Source of the DNA: JBBRWO01 sp964388455
GTDB lineage: Bacteria > Actinomycetota > Coriobacteriia > Anaerosomatales > JAAXUF01
Length of the DNA: 17,093 nucleotides
NCBI GenBank assembly: GCA_964388455.1
Contig: CAYMAN010000035.1
Location: 1-17,093, forward strand
Direction of reading: 5' to 3'
In this document: positions 13,350-17,093 of the stretch, in pieces
Numbering within the stretch: position 1 is the first letter of the stretch
How the letters are laid out: every line of letters begins with the position of its first letter
Notes under the pieces: model-generated
What the model was told of the DNA's origin: nothing
The model's database searches: none
The model's input: only the letters and a program-made list of their open reading frames with translations
Program-made: the position numbers and the translations under genes

Positions 13350-15659
13350 GTGTCAGATTCGACACGACCGTTCGAGCCGAGCGACCTCGAAGGCGGATGG
13401 GCCGGATTCTCCGGCGGCACCTGGTGTTCCTCGGTAGACGTGCGCGGCTTCATCCAGCGCAACTACACGCCCTACGACGGTGACGGCACCTTCCTCGCCC
13501 CCGCCACGGAGCGCACCGCGAAGCTGTGGGACAAGGTCGCCAACCTCATGGCGACCGAGCACACCAACGGAATCCTCGATGCCGACACCGACGTCGTCTC
13601 GACCATCACATCGCACAATCCCGGCTACGTCGACCCGGATCTCGAGGTCATCGTCGGCCTGCAGACCGACAAGCCGCTCAAGCGAGCACTCCTCCCCCTC
13701 GGCGGAATCCGCACGGTCGAGAACGCCCTGCACGCGTACGGGTACACGATCTCGCCCGAGGTCAGCCGTGTCTTTGGCGTGCGCGGCTATCGCAAGACGC
13801 ACAACGACGGCGTCTTCGACTGCTACACGGCCGAGATGCGCCGCGCCCGCAAGTCCGGCATCATCACCGGCCTGCCCGACGCCTACGGCCGCGGCCGCAT
13901 CATCGGCGACTACCGCCGCGTCGCGCTGTACGGCATCGACCGCCTGCTCGCCGACAAGAAGGCGCAGCACGAGTCGATGTCGGCGTTCCACATGTCCGAC
14001 GAGACCATCCGCCTCTCCGAGGAACTCGCCGAGCAGTACCGTGCGCTCGAGGACCTGAAGACGATGGCGGCGAGCTACGGCTTCGACATCGCGAAGCCGG
14101 CGAGCACGGCGCACGAGGCGGTGCAGTGGTTGTACCTCGGCTACCTGGGCTCGGTTAAGGAGCAGAACGGCGCGGCGATGAGTCTTGGTCGCACGTCGAC
14201 GTTCCTCGACGTGTACTTCGAGCGCGATCTGGCGGCGGGCACGATCACGGAGTCCGAGGCGCAAGAGCTCGTGGACCAGTTCGTCATGAAACTGCGCATG
14301 GTGCGCTTCCTGCGCACCCCCGAGTACAACGAGCTGTTCTCCGGCGACCCCACATGGGTCACGGAGGCCATCGCAGGCGTGGGCGAAGACGGCCGCCACA
14401 TGGTCACCAAGACCGCGTACCGCTACCTGCACACGATGACGAATCTGGGCGCCGCGCCGGAACCCAACATGACCGTGCTCTGGTCGCAGGCGCTACCTCG
14501 AGCCTTCAAGGAGTACTGCACGGACGTCTCGGTGCGCACGAGCGCCATCCAGTATGAGAACGACGACGTCATGCGCGAGATCCACGGCGACGACTACGGC
14601 ATTGCCTGCTGCGTCTCGGCGATGGGGATCGGCAAGCAGATGCAGTACTTCGGTGCGCGGGTCAACATCGCCAAGGCGTTGCTCTACGCGATCAACGGCG
14701 GTCGCGACGAGGTCTCAGGCGTGCAGGTCGCTCCTCCCACCGAGTCCATCACCAGCGACGTGCTCGACTACGACGAGGTCATGGCGCGGTACGCCGACAC
14801 GCTCGATTGGCTCGCGGGCACGTACGTGGGCGCGCTCAACATCATCCACTACATGCACGACAAGTACTCCTACGAGCGTCTCGAAATGGCGCTGCACGAC
14901 CGTGATGTGGAGCGGTTCATGGCATGCGGCGTCGCGGGGCTCTCGGTGGCGGCTGACTCGCTCTCGGCGATCAGGCACGCGAAGGTGCGTGTGATTCGCA
15001 ACGACGCCGGCATGGCCGTCGACTACGAGGTCGACGGCGAGTTCCCCACGTTCGGCAACAACGACGAGCGTGTCGACTCGATCGCGGTGGGCCTGGTGCG
15101 CGACCTGATGGATCGCATCCGCAATCTCGACACGTACCGGCTGTCGACTCCCACGCAGTCGATCCTGACGATTACCTCGAACGTGGTCTACGGCAAGCTG
15201 ACCGGCGCCACGCCGGACGGGCGCAAGGCGGGCGAGCCGTTCGCCCCCGGAGCCAACCCCATGCACGGGCGAGACATCTCAGGTCCGGTCGCCTCGATGT
15301 GCTCGGTCGCGAGCCTGCCCTACGAGTACGCCCAGGACGGCATCTCGTACACCTTCTCGATCGTGCCGGCGTCTCTCGGCCAGCTCGAGGAAGAGCGAGC
15401 GCCCAAACTGGTGGACATGCTCGACGGCTACTTTGGGCAGGGCGGCCACCACATCAACCTCAACATCATGGACCGTGCCACGCTCCTCGACGCCATCGAC
15501 CATCCCGAGAAGTACCCGACGCTCACCGTGCGGGTGTCAGGCTACGCGGTGAAGTTCAGCGCGCTTTCGCGGGAACAGCAGATGGACGTCGTCAACCGCA
15601 CCTTCCACGGTCTCGACGACCTGGAGAAGGTTGCGGTTGTCGGCGCGTGTGTGGAGTAA
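13350..15659 (+). CDS. pflB: Formate C-acetyltransferase (pyruvate formate-lyase)
   Basis: The 769-residue protein is a complete glycyl-radical enzyme that splits pyruvate with CoA into acetyl-CoA and formate. Key residues are visible: the Cys420-Cys421 pair in GIACCVSAM, which carries the thiyl radical and the acetyl group, and Gly731 in VRVSGYAVKFSALSREQQ, which holds the glycyl radical. GRIIGDYRRVALYG and SVRTSAIQYENDD are typical PflB stretches. The GTG at 13350 is preferred because AGAGG lies 9 nt before it; a GTG at 13341 touches that site. The C-terminus extends about 15 residues past the usual DVVNRTF end, closing in VVGACVE. It would feed acetyl-CoA for ATP formation in fermentation. 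The neighbouring pflA supplies the activase. The related ketobutyrate formate-lyase function cannot be excluded. Confidence 0.95.
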   Translation: MSDSTRPFEPSDLEGGWAGFSGGTWCSSVDVRGFIQRNYTPYDGDGTFLAPATERTAKLWDKVANLMATEHTNGILDADTDVVSTITSHNPGYVDPDLEVIVGLQTDKPLKRALLPLGGIRTVENALHAYGYTISPEVSRVFGVRGYRKTHNDGVFDCYTAEMRRARKSGIITGLPDAYGRGRIIGDYRRVALYGIDRLLADKKAQHESMSAFHMSDETIRLSEELAEQYRALEDLKTMAASYGFDIAKPASTAHEAVQWLYLGYLGSVKEQNGAAMSLGRTSTFLDVYFERDLAAGTITESEAQELVDQFVMKLRMVRFLRTPEYNELFSGDPTWVTEAIAGVGEDGRHMVTKTAYRYLHTMTNLGAAPEPNMTVLWSQALPRAFKEYCTDVSVRTSAIQYENDDVMREIHGDDYGIACCVSAMGIGKQMQYFGARVNIAKALLYAINGGRDEVSGVQVAPPTESITSDVLDYDEVMARYADTLDWLAGTYVGALNIIHYMHDKYSYERLEMALHDRDVERFMACGVAGLSVAADSLSAIRHAKVRVIRNDAGMAVDYEVDGEFPTFGNNDERVDSIAVGLVRDLMDRIRNLDTYRLSTPTQSILTITSNVVYGKLTGATPDGRKAGEPFAPGANPMHGRDISGPVASMCSVASLPYEYAQDGISYTFSIVPASLGQLEEERAPKLVDMLDGYFGQGGHHINLNIMDRATLLDAIDHPEKYPTLTVRVSGYAVKFSALSREQQMDVVNRTFHGLDDLEKVAVVGACVE

Positions 15660-15699
15660 GCGGCGGACTCCGGCGCCAGCGCGACGACGGTTGTCTGCT

Positions 15700-16134
15700 T
15701 CACTGTGAGTTCCGATTCTGTGCGTGGGCTGATTGCCTCGGTCCCGCGGTGCCCTCTCGGTTCGTCAATTGACTCACCCGTTGATGCGAGAGCCCGAGTA
15801 CGTCGCCAGCGTCCCTGACACTAAGTGAGAGCTCCTCGACTAGTGTCCCCACCGCCTCGGCTGTGGCTATCCGGGCCGCCGCCTGCTCGACCTCGAGCCG
15901 TTTGCAGGCGGATTCGTACTTCGTGACGACTCGACGAGCCTCCGCTGCTAAATGTATCTGCGGTTCCAAGTCGCCCGCAGCGACATCTTGCCCAGTGCAC
16001 GCCTCGATGGCCTCACGGATTCGAGACAATGACTGTCTGATACTTCGGCCCTGAGTGTGGCATCCGGGGATGCCGACGGCAGACGCGACCCACCATCCCG
16101 CCGCATCACGCTCAAGGTCAATCGTGTATCTCAT
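15700..16134 (-). CDS. hicB: HicB-family antitoxin with C-terminal helix-turn-helix
   Basis: The 144-residue protein starts MRYTIDLERDAAGWWVASAV, the degraded RNase-H-like HicB domain with the IPGCHTQGRSIRQSLSRIREAIEA segment (residues about 27-52). A helical middle follows. The C-terminus (about residues 104-127) has a helix-turn-helix, LSVRDAGDVLGLSHQRVSQL, that should bind the operator upstream of hicA. The ATG at 16134 overlaps the hicA stop as ATGA; a second ATG at 16146 (MAEP) is possible but has its ribosome binding site too close. HicB neutralises HicA and represses the pair. Its gene ends 40 nt from the pflB stop, convergent with it. Confidence 0.87.
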   Translation of the reverse strand: MRYTIDLERDAAGWWVASAVGIPGCHTQGRSIRQSLSRIREAIEACTGQDVAAGDLEPQIHLAAEARRVVTKYESACKRLEVEQAAARIATAEAVGTLVEELSLSVRDAGDVLGLSHQRVSQLTNREGTAGPRQSAHAQNRNSQ

Positions 16135-16334
16135 CGGTTCAGCCATCCCTTCCCGAGGCACGGCTCCAGATCACGTTCGATTGCCCGTAGCAGCCCTGGT
16201 CCAAGGTCCTCTCCCGCATGGACAGGAACCGTCGTAACACAGGCGCCGCAGCGGACACGCACATGCGAGCCACGTCTCCGCACCTCGGAGCAGCCGTGTC
16301 TCCGCAAGATGCGAAGCAACGACGTTCCGGTCAT
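16131..16334 (-). CDS. hicA: HicA-family mRNA interferase toxin
   Basis: The 67-residue protein is a HicA toxin with a double-stranded RNA-binding-like fold. LLRILRRHGCSEVRRRGSHV carries the family's conserved G-S-H, whose His is catalytic. TTVPVHAGEDLGPGLLRAIERDL matches the V-P-x-H ... G-L-L-x-x-I-x-x-D/Q end of HicA. It cleaves mRNA and tmRNA independently of the ribosome. Two extra cysteines (RCGAC) sit in the strand after the catalytic His. The ATG at 16334 is preceded by AGTAGGG. The toxin gene comes first and overlaps hicB by 4 nt. A 34-bp palindrome lies 18 nt upstream. Confidence 0.88.
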   Translation of the reverse strand: MTGTSLLRILRRHGCSEVRRRGSHVRVRCGACVTTVPVHAGEDLGPGLLRAIERDLEPCLGKGWLNR

Positions 16335-16352
16335 CTGACCCTACTCTCCCGA

Positions 16353-16386
16353 ACACAAAGTGTCTAGTCGTATAGACGCTTTGTGT
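16353..16386. promoter_or_regulatory. 34-bp palindrome upstream of hicA, probable HicB operator
   Basis: Outer arms ACACAAAG (16353-16360) and CTTTGTGT (16379-16386) are perfect inverted copies. Inner arms GTCTA (16362-16366) and TAGAC (16373-16377) are also perfect, with one mismatched pair between outer and inner arms. The site lies 18 nt before the hicA ATG, where autorepression by the HicAB complex through the HicB HTH is expected. The assignment is inferred from position and symmetry. Confidence 0.7.
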
Positions 16387-16473
16387 CCGCCTCACGTTCG
16401 CCTACCTATGAGACTGAAGAGTGGCGCATGGACCTTTCCGATATCTCACCCTGGGGCATACAGGGGATCGCGG

Positions 16474-17093
16474 CTACATTCCCCGCTCGCGCATGATCTC
16501 GACGATCCGCGTGGCAACGTCGACGCCCTTGGTCTTGCGGCCGAAGCCCGCGTCCATGCCCCAGCTCGTCGCCAGCGCGTCGGTGACCTGCGTGCCGCCG
16601 CTTATGAGCAGCAGCTTGTCGCGCACGCCCTTCTCGGCGGCGAGGTCGGCGAGCTTCTGCATGCTGGAACGGTGCATGTCACCGTGCGTGATGATGGTGG
16701 AGATGAGCACGATCTGCGCGGCGTGTTCGATGGCGGCGTCCAGGAGCTTCTCGACCGGGACCGACGTGCCCAGGTACTCGCACGTGAAGCCCCACTTCTC
16801 GAGCCCGCCGTGCTTGATGTCCATGATCTCGAACATGCCGACGGAGTGCTCGTCCATGCCCACGGTCGCGGCGACGCACTTGAGGCCACGCTCGGCGACG
16901 AACTCGCGGATCTCCTCGTCGGAGAGCGGGACGCACTCCTCGGGGATGACCAGTGTCTTGGGGTCGATGGCGACGTCGAGGATGCCCTTGAGCTCGATGA
17001 GCGAGCCCTCGGCGGGGTGCATGACCTGCTTGTGGATGACCTCGCAGTCGCGCAGGTTCATGGCCCTGCCGAACTCGAGGGCCGCGGCCTCCG
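16474..17093 (-). CDS. oraE: D-ornithine 4,5-aminomutase large subunit OraE, C-terminal part (partial)
   Basis: About 205 residues are visible. The frame stays open to the window edge (EAAALEFGRAMNLR precedes the first internal ATG at 17061), so this is the 3' end of a longer gene. It contains the cobalamin-binding D-x-H-x-x-G motif in VGMDEHSVGM (His at 16846-16848). Eleven residues later is Lys in DIKHGG (16813-16815), the same spacing as the cobalt-ligand His and PLP-binding Lys of the lysine 5,6-aminomutase beta subunit. LGTSVPVEKLLDAA, ISTIITHGDMH, SGGTQVT and DAGFGR complete the Rossmann-type B12 domain as in OraE. With OraS it converts D-ornithine to 2,4-diaminopentanoate. The lysine-mutase KamE is the alternative; orr on the same strand favours OraE. 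Confidence 0.85.
   Translation of the reverse strand, partial: EAAALEFGRAMNLRDCEVIHKQVMHPAEGSLIELKGILDVAIDPKTLVIPEECVPLSDEEIREFVAERGLKCVAATVGMDEHSVGMFEIMDIKHGGLEKWGFTCEYLGTSVPVEKLLDAAIEHAAQIVLISTIITHGDMHRSSMQKLADLAAEKGVRDKLLLISGGTQVTDALATSWGMDAGFGRKTKGVDVATRIVEIMRERGM

Noticed and set aside
13353..14432. A 359-codon open frame on the minus strand inside pflB
   Set aside because: It is antisense to a gene with clear PflB motifs along its full length. The translation is Arg/Val/Asp-rich with no recognisable domain, a typical GC-rich shadow.

Overview
The window is GC-rich, about two thirds G+C in most genes, with frequent GTG starts. It carries amino-acid fermentation genes (ornithine racemase, the cobalamin-binding end of D-ornithine 4,5-aminomutase, a GlmL/MutL-type protein) and an oxygen-sensitive pyruvate formate-lyase pair. 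That combination suggests a strictly anaerobic high-GC bacterium. An anaerobic actinomycete such as a member of Coriobacteriia is my best guess, but no rRNA or marker gene here proves it.

Left part (1-6.1 kb): the first bases hold the start of a leftward thymidine-kinase-like P-loop gene. Rightward genes follow for a class IV aminotransferase, a small unknown protein and a PhnA/YjdM zinc-ribbon protein. Converging on them is a leftward series: a GlmL/MutL-like ATPase-fold protein, an ornithine racemase and a CPA2/KefB-type cation antiporter with an RCK domain.

Middle part (6.1-16.4 kb): this looks like an accessory and defence island. It contains, in order, a textbook yefM-yoeB toxin-antitoxin pair with a TGTACA palindromic operator; a leftward single-chain restriction-modification enzyme (PD-(D/E)XK nuclease, N6-adenine methylase, ISP-type C-terminus) whose stop codon overlaps the start of a small PLDc_N-type membrane protein; a divergent MqsR-like toxin with a three-part antitoxin (zinc ribbon, HTH, Panacea/DUF4065); pflA and pflB; and a leftward hicA-hicB pair behind a 34-bp palindrome.

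Right end (16.47-17.09 kb): the 3' end of oraE, reading leftward and running off the window. In the ornithine-fermentation clusters known from Clostridia, oraE, the GlmL/MutL-like gene and orr lie close together. Here they share a strand but are about 10 kb apart, with three toxin-antitoxin families, a restriction-modification system and pflAB between them. The simplest reading is an ornithine catabolic locus split by an accessory island. No transposase, integrase, tRNA, rRNA, CRISPR array or obvious target-site repeat was seen.
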